A stretch of DNA of 64,000 bases, taken from an uncultured Bryobacteraceae bacterium. GTDB lineage: Bacteria; Acidobacteriota; Terriglobia; Bryobacterales; Bryobacteraceae. The stretch covers positions 372,001-436,000 of the forward strand of contig CALDSU010000008.1 of the NCBI GenBank assembly GCA_937924525.1. The letters are read 5' to 3'. The notes under the pieces were generated by a model. It saw only the letters and a program-made list of their open reading frames with translations. It was not told where the DNA came from and searched no databases. The position numbers and the translations under genes were made by a program. Shown here piece after piece: positions 30,412 to 41,483 of the stretch. Every line of letters begins with the position of its first letter. Position 1 is the first letter of the stretch.

Positions 30412-31050
30412 TCAGTCCTGGTCGTTCACTTGCCAGGACTCCTCCAACATGCGCGAGTATTCGCCGGAGGCGTAAATCTCGAAGCGGAAGCGTTGCGTGG
30501 CCAGAACGGTGAAGGGCTGCAACTGCTGCTTGCACAGGAACAGGTGATCCGCGTAGCGGTAGTAGTGGCGGATAAACTCCAACTGGAGGAAATTGGGGTC
30601 CGGCGGTTCGCTGAAGATGGCGTTCAACCCGAGGGCGCGGGAGAAGATCGACTTATAGTCCAGCACTCCCCAGCGGCGCAGTTTTTCCTGCACGTTGGGC
30701 GGCGGATCCCGCACCAGCAGGTCCGCGTAACTCTCCGCGCGAATTCCCATCTCCGCCAGCTGGGGATCCCGGCCGGTGAACTCCATGCACTGGCCCACCC
30801 AGCGGTTCAGGTCCCGGCCAACAAAGTACAACATGCGGACCTCACACATCCTGCCTTCCAGCAGGCGGAGGTTCAGTTCGTCGCGCATCGATTCGTCGCA
30901 GGGCAGCACCCCGTTCAGCATCAGGCTCGCCCGGGAACTTTCGAGCAGCTTGGATGGTCCGCTCTGATCGGAAAAGGGGTGCAGGATCAGCGGGGGCAGT
31001 TCCCAAACCTGGTCGCCGAAGAGCTTGGCGTCATCGTCCACGCGTGACAT
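30412..31050 (-). CDS. hypothetical protein
   Basis: 212-aa soluble-looking ORF in a clear gap between annotated genes. Confidence 0.6.
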   Translation of the reverse strand: MSRVDDDAKLFGDQVWELPPLILHPFSDQSGPSKLLESSRASLMLNGVLPCDESMRDELNLRLLEGRMCEVRMLYFVGRDLNRWVGQCMEFTGRDPQLAEMGIRAESYADLLVRDPPPNVQEKLRRWGVLDYKSIFSRALGLNAIFSEPPDPNFLQLEFIRHYYRYADHLFLCKQQLQPFTVLATQRFRFEIYASGEYSRMLEESWQVNDQD

Positions 31051-31113
31051 GATCTTCCACGAGTATATATCGGCTCGCGCCGCGGGACTCTTCGGAAAAC
31101 CACTGATTAGCGG

Positions 31114-32979
31114 CTATTTTCGTTGACCGAGTACTACGCGGGTTTCGACGGTTTCCGTACCCCTCCGCACCTTGACCAGCACCTCGTCTCCAGGCTTTCT
31201 GGAGCGCAGCAGGTAGGTGAAATCGTATAGGTTCCCCACTGGTTTGCCGTCGAATTCAAACAAGATGTCCCCGCCCTTCAGGCCGGCTTGCGCCGCCGGA
31301 GAGTCCTCTCGCACATCCGCAAACTTGACTCCGTTGGGAACCTCGGCGAAGTCGGGAATACTCCCAAAGTACGGTCCGTAGCCCGTACCTTGCCCCCCGG
31401 CCGCCGATGAACCGGCCACCGCGCCGTGCGACGGCCGCGGGTCGCGCACCCGCACGAACTGAGGCCGTTCCACGCCATCGGCAAGAGCCGAGGCCGCACG
31501 GGCCACCAGGCGCAGCACCTCGGTCGCGCCTGATGAGTTGATCTTGTCCCAGGTGTCGCTCGGTTTGTGATAGTCGCCGTGCAAACCGGAAAAGAAGAAC
31601 AACACCGGCACCTGCTTGGTCGTGAACGAGGTGTGGTCGCTGGATCCGTACCCGGTGGCATCGCTAAAGTCGATGCGGAGCCCGTTCAGGTCCGCGCCGG
31701 CCTCCTCCATCAGCTGGCGGAGATTGGCGCCGGTGCCCACCCCGCCGACGTACACCTTGCCGTCCTTGACCCGGCCGATCATGTCCATGTTCAGCATGGC
31801 CACGGCGCGACCCAAAGGAAGGGGCGGGTTGTTCACCAGGAAGCTGGAGCCGAGCAGACCGAGTTCCTCACCGGCAAAAGCCACGAACAGCAGGCCGCGC
31901 TTCAGCCGCGGCCGCGAAGCAAAATAGTACGCCAATTCGATCACGCCCGAAGTTCCCGACGCGTTGTCGTCGGCGCCGGGATGCGGCGTGCCCGCCAGCG
32001 ACGGGGCCATGGAGAACTGCTCGCCCAGTCCCAAATGGTCGTAGTGCGCGCCAAGGACCACGTACTCCTCCGTCTGGCCGCGCAGATAACCAACCACGTT
32101 GTGCACGGTCTTGACCTCGCGGTCGACATCGACCCAGGCTTCCACCCGGATCGAGTCGGGGAGGACAAAGGAACGGGGTTTGAGGTCCGCGTCGATCTCC
32201 TTCTGAATGCTGGTCAGATTCCGGCCCGCCTCGGCGATCCACGTCTCGGCGATTTCCGCCTTCAGGTGGACGAACGGGATGCCGGCGTTGGCGGGTCCGA
32301 CGGTCCGGCCGAACTTCTCCAGTTCATCCGGTTCGCCTTCATGCGCGGCGCGGTCGCTGATCAGAATCACGCCCACCGCGCCGTGGGCCTTTGCGTTCGT
32401 GACCTTACTGAAGAACTGGGCGTGCTCGGTGTACACCTTTCCGGCGAACACGCTCTTCTCGTCGAACTCCTGCGGCTCGTGGCGAAGCAGCAGGACGATC
32501 TTGCCCCGTGCGTCGATGCCGGCGTAGTCGTCGTAGCTGTACTCGGCCGCCGTGATGCCGTATCCCGCGAAAACGAGCTGGCCGGTCATCTCGCCGCGCG
32601 CCGAAAAATTGAAGGGCATGAACGCGGTTTCAAACGGCGCCTCGGAGCGTTGGCCCCGGACGACATAGCTGAACCGGTTCCGCTTGCCCAGGCGGGCGTT
32701 GGTGGTGACGGCGAACGGCTGAAGGAAACTCCGGCCGGTGAGCGGCTCCAGGCCAGCCTGCTTGAAGTGGCGGGCGACGTAGCGGGCGGCCTGGTCCAGT
32801 TCCGGCATTCCCGTGCCGCGGCCGCGCATTCCTTCCGACGAGAGGGTTTTGACGTGCTCCAGGTAACGCTCCGGGAGCAGTTCGTAGAGAGCCGCGCGCC
32901 GCTCGGAAACCGCGAGGCCGGCGGCCAGCGACGCGAAGGCGGCAAACGCCGCAACGCGGCGGAACCAGTTGTACCGCAT
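31114..32979 (-). CDS. M28 family peptidase with PA-like insert and C-terminal PDZ domain
   Basis: VVLGAHYDHLGLG, HPGADDNASGTSGVIELA, FVAFAGEELGLLGSSF, MLNMDMIGR; C-terminal PAAQAGLKGGDILFEFDGKPVGNLYDFTYLLRSRKPGDEV. Confidence 0.95.
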   Translation of the reverse strand: MRYNWFRRVAAFAAFASLAAGLAVSERRAALYELLPERYLEHVKTLSSEGMRGRGTGMPELDQAARYVARHFKQAGLEPLTGRSFLQPFAVTTNARLGKRNRFSYVVRGQRSEAPFETAFMPFNFSARGEMTGQLVFAGYGITAAEYSYDDYAGIDARGKIVLLLRHEPQEFDEKSVFAGKVYTEHAQFFSKVTNAKAHGAVGVILISDRAAHEGEPDELEKFGRTVGPANAGIPFVHLKAEIAETWIAEAGRNLTSIQKEIDADLKPRSFVLPDSIRVEAWVDVDREVKTVHNVVGYLRGQTEEYVVLGAHYDHLGLGEQFSMAPSLAGTPHPGADDNASGTSGVIELAYYFASRPRLKRGLLFVAFAGEELGLLGSSFLVNNPPLPLGRAVAMLNMDMIGRVKDGKVYVGGVGTGANLRQLMEEAGADLNGLRIDFSDATGYGSSDHTSFTTKQVPVLFFFSGLHGDYHKPSDTWDKINSSGATEVLRLVARAASALADGVERPQFVRVRDPRPSHGAVAGSSAAGGQGTGYGPYFGSIPDFAEVPNGVKFADVREDSPAAQAGLKGGDILFEFDGKPVGNLYDFTYLLRSRKPGDEVLVKVRRGTETVETRVVLGQRK

Positions 32980-33920
32980 CAGTTCAAAGGAGTCGGCAGC
33001 TTCACTTCGCAGCCGCAGTCTTCGCCGGCGTTCTTCGCCGTCTTCTGGTATTCAATCTCGAAGTCAATCACTTGTTTCAGTTCCGGCCAGCCGATCCGCG
33101 TGGGAATCCGGCGGCCGTTGACGAACAGCGTCGGCGTGGACATCACCCGCAACTCGCGGGCTTCGGCCACGGATTTTTCCACCTCGGCCAGCGTGGCCTT
33201 CGTGTCCAGGCACTGCCGCAGTTGCAGCGAGTCCAGGTCATTCTGGTTGGCGAACTCCATGACCTTGTCCCGGAAGTTCTCCGCGGTCAGCTTGTCCTGG
33301 GCCTCGAAAACCCAGTCATGGTAGCGCCAGAACACGCCCGCGTTCTGCCGGAAGACGCAGCGGCCCGCCAAGGCGGCGGGTTTGGCCCAATTGTGAATCT
33401 GCTCGAGCGGCAGGTCCTTGAAATACACCCGCACCTGCTTCGGATACGTGGCCACGACATTCTCGCGCAGCATCTTGGCTTCTTCCCGGCAATATGGGCA
33501 TTGGAAGTCGCTGAACACGACCAGCACCACCGGCGCCCCCGGGGTTCCGAAACTGGGCTGGAACTCGGTCTTCAGCTTGTCCAGTTCCGGCTTAAACGGG
33601 TTCGAATTGACGTCGAAAACCTGCCCCCGGACGATCTTTTGCCCGTCCTGGGAAACATAAAACTTCTCCTCCTGGCGGGCGTTGCCGGCGGTGGCGTGCA
33701 CCCCGACCTCCAGGAAGCCCGGCAACTGGCTGGGTTTGGGCTCGTCCACCGTCACCTGAATCTGCGGACCCCACACGAACAGGTGCCGTACGTACGCCTC
33801 CAGCGCAGCCCGATTCAACGCGGACTTTTTCGCGGCGGGCGTGGACGGTTTCGCCTTCTCCGCGCTCCCACCGGGCGCCGCCAGGGCGAATACCGCAATC
33901 GCAATACGCAGCCGGAACAT
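32979..33920 (-). CDS. DsbA-like thioredoxin-domain protein
   Basis: VVLVVFSDFQCPYCREEAKML (CPYC), VYFKDLPLEQIHNWA, MSTPTLFVNGRRI; signal peptide. Confidence 0.93.
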   Translation of the reverse strand: MFRLRIAIAVFALAAPGGSAEKAKPSTPAAKKSALNRAALEAYVRHLFVWGPQIQVTVDEPKPSQLPGFLEVGVHATAGNARQEEKFYVSQDGQKIVRGQVFDVNSNPFKPELDKLKTEFQPSFGTPGAPVVLVVFSDFQCPYCREEAKMLRENVVATYPKQVRVYFKDLPLEQIHNWAKPAALAGRCVFRQNAGVFWRYHDWVFEAQDKLTAENFRDKVMEFANQNDLDSLQLRQCLDTKATLAEVEKSVAEARELRVMSTPTLFVNGRRIPTRIGWPELKQVIDFEIEYQKTAKNAGEDCGCEVKLPTPLN

Positions 33921-33984
33921 GAGTTCTCCCATTGTACGTCCTGCTCGGGTTGGATGCGCCGCGGGGCCGGGAAGTTGCCCGCCG

Positions 33985-35526
33985 TTACACTACCGGGCCG
34001 ATCCGCCAGGGCACGAATTCCTGGTGCCCGAGTTGTTCGGCGCACGTCCGGTAGTCGCCCGAGGCGGTGCGGAGCAGCAGTTCGAAAATTTCTTCGCCGA
34101 CCTGCGCCACCGTTTTCGCGCCATCGGCAATGGCGCCCGCGTTCACATCCATGTTGTCCTGCATCCGCCGGTAGGTGGAGGAGTTGCTGGCCACCTTGAT
34201 CACCGGGATGGTGGGAAACCCGATCGCGCTGCCGCGGCCCGTGGTGAAGACGATCAGGTTGCAACCGCCGGCCGCCAGTCCGGTCAGCGACACGGGGTCG
34301 TACCCCGGCGTGTTCATGAAGACGAAGCCTGGCGCCGTGACCGGCTCGGCATAGTCGACCACCTGCATGAGCGGCGAGGCGCCGGCTTTGGCGACCGCAC
34401 CCAGGGACTTCTCCAGGATGTTCGTCAGGCCGCCTTCCTTGTTGCCCGGCGAGGGGTTGTCGTCGAAGCTCTCGCCAAACCGCGCCAGATACTCCTTGTA
34501 CCGGGCAATCATCTCGAGCAGCCGCTCGGCCACCTGGCGATTCCGGGAACGGCGCACCAGCAGGTGCTCGGCGCCGAAGTTCTCGGGCGTCTCGGCCAGC
34601 ACCGCCGACGCGCCCAACTCCGCCAGGCGGTCGGAACAGAACCCCAGGGCGGGGTTGGCGGTGATGCCCGAGAAGGAGTCCGACCCTCCGCAGTTCAATC
34701 CCACCACCAGCTTGGAGACCGGCGCTTCCCGCCGCTTCTCCTCCGCCATTTCCTCCATCATGGCGAGGATCTGACGCCGCGCCTGCTCGACCGTGGCGCG
34801 CGTACCGCCGCTGGTTTGCAAGGTCAATCCCGCCAGCCGGCTGGACCGCGGGGCGTTCGGGCCGAGGTAGTGATCGATCTGGTTGACTTCGCAGCCCAGC
34901 CCAATGATCAGCGCGGCGCCGACGTTGGGATGGGCCAGCACCCCGGCCAGCGTCCGCCGCAACTGGTCGGTATCCGGCCCGAAAGCGTGGCCGCAGCCGT
35001 CGCCGTGCGGGAACGCCCGGATCCCATCGACGTTCGGCGGCAGCGCCTGCCCCTGAAACGAAGCGGCGACCAGATCGGCAGTGTGCGCCGCGCAGTTGCT
35101 GGCGGCCACCACGGCCACGAAATTCCGGGTTCCCACCCGGCCATCCTCGCGGAGATAGCCGCGGAAGGTGGGCGCCTGGGCCGGCAGCGGGCGCTCGGGC
35201 AGGTCTCCCGCCGGAAACTCGTAGTCCCGCGTCAGTTCTTCAAAGGCTAGATTGTGCGTGTGCACGTGCTCGCCGGGCGCGATGGACGTCCTGGCGCGTC
35301 CGATGAGCTGGCCGTACCGCAGCACGTTCTCGCCCGCCGCGATCTGGCGTAAGGCCACTTTGTGACCCGCCGGGATGTCCGCCCGCAGCCGCACCACCAG
35401 GCCCGCGAGGCGAATCTCGGCGCCGGCCGCCAGGGGTACGCGGGCCACCACCACATTGTCGAGCGGATGAAGATGGATCGCGGAGTTCTCCGCGGTGGGT
35501 AAAGGCGCGATTTCGTGTAGGGCCAT
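33985..35526 (-). CDS. uxaA: altronate dehydratase family protein (SAF + catalytic domain)
   Basis: N-terminal SAF (LHPLDNVVVARVPLAAGAEI); GYLREDGRVGTRNFVAVVAASNCAAH; VVGLNCGGSDSFSGITANPALGFCSD; FTTGRGSAIGFPTIPVIKVASN. Confidence 0.92.
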   Translation of the reverse strand: MALHEIAPLPTAENSAIHLHPLDNVVVARVPLAAGAEIRLAGLVVRLRADIPAGHKVALRQIAAGENVLRYGQLIGRARTSIAPGEHVHTHNLAFEELTRDYEFPAGDLPERPLPAQAPTFRGYLREDGRVGTRNFVAVVAASNCAAHTADLVAASFQGQALPPNVDGIRAFPHGDGCGHAFGPDTDQLRRTLAGVLAHPNVGAALIIGLGCEVNQIDHYLGPNAPRSSRLAGLTLQTSGGTRATVEQARRQILAMMEEMAEEKRREAPVSKLVVGLNCGGSDSFSGITANPALGFCSDRLAELGASAVLAETPENFGAEHLLVRRSRNRQVAERLLEMIARYKEYLARFGESFDDNPSPGNKEGGLTNILEKSLGAVAKAGASPLMQVVDYAEPVTAPGFVFMNTPGYDPVSLTGLAAGGCNLIVFTTGRGSAIGFPTIPVIKVASNSSTYRRMQDNMDVNAGAIADGAKTVAQVGEEIFELLLRTASGDYRTCAEQLGHQEFVPWRIGPVV

Positions 35527-35529
35527 GGA

Positions 35530-36066
35530 TTACCTGATGAGGACAGTCTCCGTGATCTGTTCCCCCAGATGCACGTGCAGTTTGCCTTGCACGGGGCGCA
35601 CCCAGAGTCCGCTGCCGTCCGCGGGTGCCGGAATTTCCGCCGGAGAGTCAACCACGATGAAGTTGTCCGTCTCCACGCCGGGGATGTATTTGCCAATGTG
35701 AATATGCGTGTGGCACTGGGTGCGAACTTCATCGCCATTCATCGCCAGCGCCCACTGTTCGCCCCATAACTCGCGCGCCTTTTCGATAGCCGCTTGCCAG
35801 AGCCGCGCGCGCGCCTCCGGCGGCATGGCGGCGAACGGATGCTCGCCCCGCAAATGCTGGCGGGGCAGGGCCAGCATGCGGTTTGGTTTCCGGGGGTTGA
35901 TGTCTTTCAGAAAAAACACTTCTTCGCCCGGCGGGCGTTTCTCGGCTTCCCGGCACAGGCTGCACGCGCGCGCCGCCATGGTTTCCGGTTTGGCGGGATC
36001 ACAATGGCAGTCCAGCGCCGGCGCGGCGCCTGCCCACAGCAGCAGTCCAAGAACTACGATCCGCAT
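35530..36066 (-). CDS. secreted HIT-like / CDP-diacylglycerol pyrophosphatase-like protein
   Basis: Signal peptide MRIVVLGLLLWAGAAPA; RMLALPRQHLRGEHPF; histidine triad QCHTHIHIGKYIPG. Confidence 0.75.
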   Translation of the reverse strand: MRIVVLGLLLWAGAAPALDCHCDPAKPETMAARACSLCREAEKRPPGEEVFFLKDINPRKPNRMLALPRQHLRGEHPFAAMPPEARARLWQAAIEKARELWGEQWALAMNGDEVRTQCHTHIHIGKYIPGVETDNFIVVDSPAEIPAPADGSGLWVRPVQGKLHVHLGEQITETVLIR

Positions 36067-36134
36067 GACTTCCCTCCCTTCGATTATAGAGAAGCCGCGT
36101 TCGCAGCCCGGCTCCCGGGGTCGCCGTGCAACCG

Positions 36135-37238
36135 CTATTTGGCGCTGCGTTCCACGCGGATCACCTCCAGATTGCGGCGGGCCGCGTCCTGATAGGGACC
36201 GCGATATTGCAGGCAGGACTGGTTGAACTTCTCGGCGTCCACCAGGTTGCCCAGTTTGTAGTTCACCCAGCCCAAGTGAAACAGCACCGCGCCGGTCATG
36301 GCGTCGTTCCCGCGCAACCTGTTCAAGGCCTGGCGCAGCAGCGAGTCCGCCGCGGCGAACTGTCCGCGCTCCATCTGGATTTTGCCCGCCATCCAATAGG
36401 CGCGGCCGAGCGCCCGGGCAGCCTGCTTCGCGCTGTCCGGACCCGCGGCCGCCTCGGCCCGCCGCTGGGCGGCCGCCTCGATCGTCTTGGCGCTGTACCG
36501 CAGCGCCTTGTCAAAGTCGCCGGCCTTGAAATAGTGCTCCGCCACGGAGACGGCCAAGTCCTCGCTGGCGGCGCCTCGCTCGATCATCTGCTCGGCCAGC
36601 GCAAGGACCTTGGCCCGGTCGCCCAACTGCTCGTAAGTTGGAAAGTACAACGACTGTACGTTGCCGAGGTACGACGAGCGGGGATGCTTCCGCTCGAACT
36701 CCGCCATCAGGCTCAGGCGCTGTTTCGGATCCTGGGCCTTGGTGATTTCGACATAATCGAGGTACTCGCAGTATTGGATCACCTGCCGCGCCAGATCCGC
36801 CTTCGGGGCGTCTGGGCGCGCTGCTACTCGTCTCGCCACTTCCCACGCCCTGGCCGCGTGCGCTCTCACGGCTGACGCATCTTGCGCAGCCTCCGCGGCC
36901 TGCAGGTTCCGGTAGGCCGCCTCCACATCGTCGGGGTCGAGTTCGAGCAGCCGCTCGCCGGCCGTGATCGCTTCCCGCCATTGTTGCCTGGCCGCCAGGA
37001 GGAGTTGGGTTTGTTCCAACACCCAGCCGCTCGCCGGATGTTTCGGGAATCTGCGGAGGAATTCCTCTAAATACTTCAGTTTTTCGGCCGGGTCCGCCAG
37101 CCCGAAAATCTGTTGCAGCTTGAGTGTCTCCTCGCAGGGTTCCGTTGCTTCCGGGCGCGCATAGCGCTCGGCTTCCGCCACGACCGGCAACAGCGCCAGC
37201 ACTGCCGCCAAAGCGAACGTCGGGAATCGCGCAGGCAT
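36135..37238 (-). CDS. secreted tetratricopeptide-repeat protein
   Basis: Signal peptide; repeated helical TPR-like units (EAITAGERLLELDPDDVEAAYRNLQ; AVLFHLGWVNYKLGNLVDAEKFNQ). Confidence 0.8.
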   Translation of the reverse strand: MPARFPTFALAAVLALLPVVAEAERYARPEATEPCEETLKLQQIFGLADPAEKLKYLEEFLRRFPKHPASGWVLEQTQLLLAARQQWREAITAGERLLELDPDDVEAAYRNLQAAEAAQDASAVRAHAARAWEVARRVAARPDAPKADLARQVIQYCEYLDYVEITKAQDPKQRLSLMAEFERKHPRSSYLGNVQSLYFPTYEQLGDRAKVLALAEQMIERGAASEDLAVSVAEHYFKAGDFDKALRYSAKTIEAAAQRRAEAAAGPDSAKQAARALGRAYWMAGKIQMERGQFAAADSLLRQALNRLRGNDAMTGAVLFHLGWVNYKLGNLVDAEKFNQSCLQYRGPYQDAARRNLEVIRVERSAK

Positions 37239-37518
37239 GAGCCCTCCTTCGCTGGTTGCCCATAGCGTACACCCTGAAACTCGTAGAACTTCTAGACCGA
37301 GTTACGCAGGACAAAAGGCGTTTTGCCGTAAACATTCCACAGAAATCAGCTGGAGATTTGGCGTGAATCTAGTACCTCGATACTGGTACCTTTGGTTGAT
37401 GCGCCGGAATGCCCCGAACGTGCAAGGCTTTCCGCGCTCGCGCCACCCGCCGTGGCATAATCGAGGGTCGTGCCGGCTGGCGAACGGCCGGTCCCGGATC
37501 GGATCTGCCTCTCCTCAT

Positions 37519-38238
37519 ATGCGCCTCATTGCTGCCCAGGACCGCTTAATCGTCGCCCTTGACGTCGCCGGCGTTGAAGAGGCGCGGCAGGCGGTACAAG
37601 CGCTCGAAGGCGCGGTGGACTTCTTCAAGATCGGCCTGGCGTTGCAACTGGCCCCCGGGGTGGATGCGTTCCTCCAGTCTTTGCTCGCACAAGGAAAACG
37701 CGTCTTCCTGGACTACAAGTATTACGACGTCCAGGAGACGCTGCGCAAAGCGGTGGGCCGGGCCGCGCGGCTGGGCGTTTCCTTCCTGACGATCCACGGT
37801 CCGGGGAGTCTGATCCGGGCGGCCGTGGAGGCCAAAGGCGAGAGCGATTTGAAGCTGTTGACGGTGACGGTGCTCACCAGTCTGGACGCCGGCGACATCG
37901 CGGAGATGGGATACACGCGGCACGCCGTGGACGAATTGGTCCTGTTCCGGGCGAAGAAAGCCCTGGAGGCGGGGTGCGACGGCGTGATCGCGTCCGGGCG
38001 GGAGGCGGCGAAGATCAAGGAAATTGCCGGGAGCCGCCTGCTGGTGATCACGCCCGGCATCCGGCCGGAGGGCGCGCCTGCGCACGAGCAGAAACGGCAC
38101 GCCACGCCGGCGGAGGCCATTCGGGCGGGCGCGGATTATCTGGTGGTGGGACGGCCGATTCTGGGCGCGTCCGACCCCCGGCGCGCGGCAGAACGCATAC
38201 TTGCCGAAATGCAGGATGCATTCGACGCCCTTCCCTGA
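37519..38238 (+). CDS. pyrF: orotidine-5'-phosphate decarboxylase
   Basis: RLIVALDVAGVEEARQAV, VFLDYKYYDVQETLRKA, GCDGVIASGREAAKIKEI, VITPGIRPEG, ADYLVVGRPI. Confidence 0.96.
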   Translation: MRLIAAQDRLIVALDVAGVEEARQAVQALEGAVDFFKIGLALQLAPGVDAFLQSLLAQGKRVFLDYKYYDVQETLRKAVGRAARLGVSFLTIHGPGSLIRAAVEAKGESDLKLLTVTVLTSLDAGDIAEMGYTRHAVDELVLFRAKKALEAGCDGVIASGREAAKIKEIAGSRLLVITPGIRPEGAPAHEQKRHATPAEAIRAGADYLVVGRPILGASDPRRAAERILAEMQDAFDALP

Positions 38239-38239
38239 A

Positions 38240-38270
38240 GCCGCCACCCGTGTCCGACGGCTTTGGCGGC
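38240..38270 (+). terminator. hairpin after pyrF
   Basis: GCCGCCA / TGGCGGC perfect 7-bp arms right after the stop codon; no U tract. Confidence 0.35.
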
Positions 38271-38505
38271 CCGCTCGCTCGCGAGGCTACGAAAAACCGG
38301 GACAGAGAGCCTTTTGCGATCAACGAGCAGTGCAGAATCAACGATTTGGTGGCCGGAAAATGGTGGCAGTCCTCGGTTTTTTCACACCCCCTCCCGCTTA
38401 CGGATCGGCTTGAGCCATGGTTTGCGCGGCGATTCGCAAAGCAGAAACGGCCTGCTAAGATCACGATGAGAGGAATGTGGGGGAGCTTCCCTATTCGACC
38501 TGTCC

Positions 38506-39884
38506 ATGCGAGTGCTGATTGCGGGCGGAGGCGAAGTCGCCTTGCTCATCGCCCGGCGCCTTAGCCGGGAAGGCAAAGAGGTAACGGTCGTCGAGGAGAA
38601 TGCCGACCGGTGCCTGCACCTGGAAGAACAGGTCGACGCGCACATTGTGCGAGGCAGCGCGCTAAGCGTCGCCACGCTGCTTCGCGCGGGCGTCCGTGAG
38701 GCGGAGATGTTCATCGCCGTCACGAATGTGGATTCGGTGAACCTGCTGGCTTGCATGGTGGCTCAAGCCGAATCGCCCGGCGCCATCAAGGTGGCCCGGG
38801 TGCGGACCCACGAGTTCGAACACTGGCGCCGCGTGTGCGCGCAGTGCGACCTGAAGATCGACCTGATGATCCACCCCGAATCGGAGATGGTGGCCCGCAT
38901 TCTGCCGGTGTTGCGCGTGCCCGGCGTCGCCGATGTCTTCGAGTTCGCCGGCGGCCGGGTAAAGCTATTCAGCATCAACGTGGATCCGGACAGTTGGGTG
39001 GCTGGCAAGACCATGGAGGAGCTGGACCGCGCCGGACCGCCCAAGAATTCCCTGATCGCGATGATCTTTCGCGGCTCCCAGGTGGTGATCCCCCGTGGCG
39101 GCGACCGCCTGCTGCCAGACGATCAGGTGTACGTCGTCACCACCGCGCAAGACTTGGAAGAAGATTTCCGTTTCATGGGCATCCGCGCTCAGCCCTCGAT
39201 CGAGCGGGTCTTTATTTTAGGCGGCAAGCAGCTCGGTATTGCGATCGCCCAGGAACTGGAGCGACAGGGCTTGCGCATCAAGCTGTTCGAGCGGGACGCC
39301 GCGCGGTGCGAAAAGATCAGTCAGTTGTTACACAAAACGGTGGTGATCCATGCCGACGGCACCGAGGAAACCACGCTGGTGGACGAGAACATCGAGGGCA
39401 TCGACGCGTTTCTGGCCCTGACCAACCACGACGAGGACAACATCATCGCTTCGCTGCTGGCCCGGCGGCTTGGCGCCAAGAAGGTGGTGGCGCTCATCAA
39501 CCGGCTGAACTACCTGCCCATGGCGCACCGCTTGGGCATTCACACAACCGTCAGCCCCCGCCTGGCCGCGGTGGACGGCATTCTCCAATTTGTGCGCCAG
39601 GGCCGCGTTCTTTCGGTCACCACGTTCCGGCAGGAGGAAGCCGAAGCGATTGAACTGCTTGCCCCCGCCGGTTCCCGCTTCGTGGGCAAGCCTCTCCGTG
39701 AACTCAAAATGCCGGCGGGCGCCCTGGTGGGCGCCATCGTCCGCCCATCCGGGGAAGTGCTGATTCCCCGCGGTGATGCGGTGATTGCGCAGGGGGACCA
39801 GGTGATCTTCTTCACGCTGGAATCGTCGGTGCGCAAGCTGGAGTCGGCGTTTCTTTCCGAGGCGCCGTCGTTCTGGAGCCCCGC

Positions 39885-39888
<4 letters not shown>
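38506..39888 (+). CDS. trkA: Trk system potassium transporter TrkA
   Basis: Two RCK units (MRVLIAGGGEVALLIARRLSREGKEVTVVEENADR ... VFILGGKQLGIAIAQELERQGLRIKLFERD) with TrkA_C segments. Confidence 0.95.
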
Positions 39889-41336
<1,448 letters not shown>

Positions 41337-41353
41337 GCGTCCGGCGCGGATCT

Positions 41354-41374
41354 GCAACCGCCGACGTCGGTTGC
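41354..41374 (+). terminator. hairpin after trkH
   Basis: GCAACCG-ccgacgt-CGGTTGC perfect 7-bp stem; no U tract. Confidence 0.4.
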
Positions 41375-41483
41375 ACCTGGCCGTACCGGGCGGTTGAGCC
41401 GAACCCGCGCGGGATGCGATGATGAGACACTCCTCGCGGCGGCAACCGCCGGCCGCGGGTCAATCCGGTCCTTTTGGCCTTGT

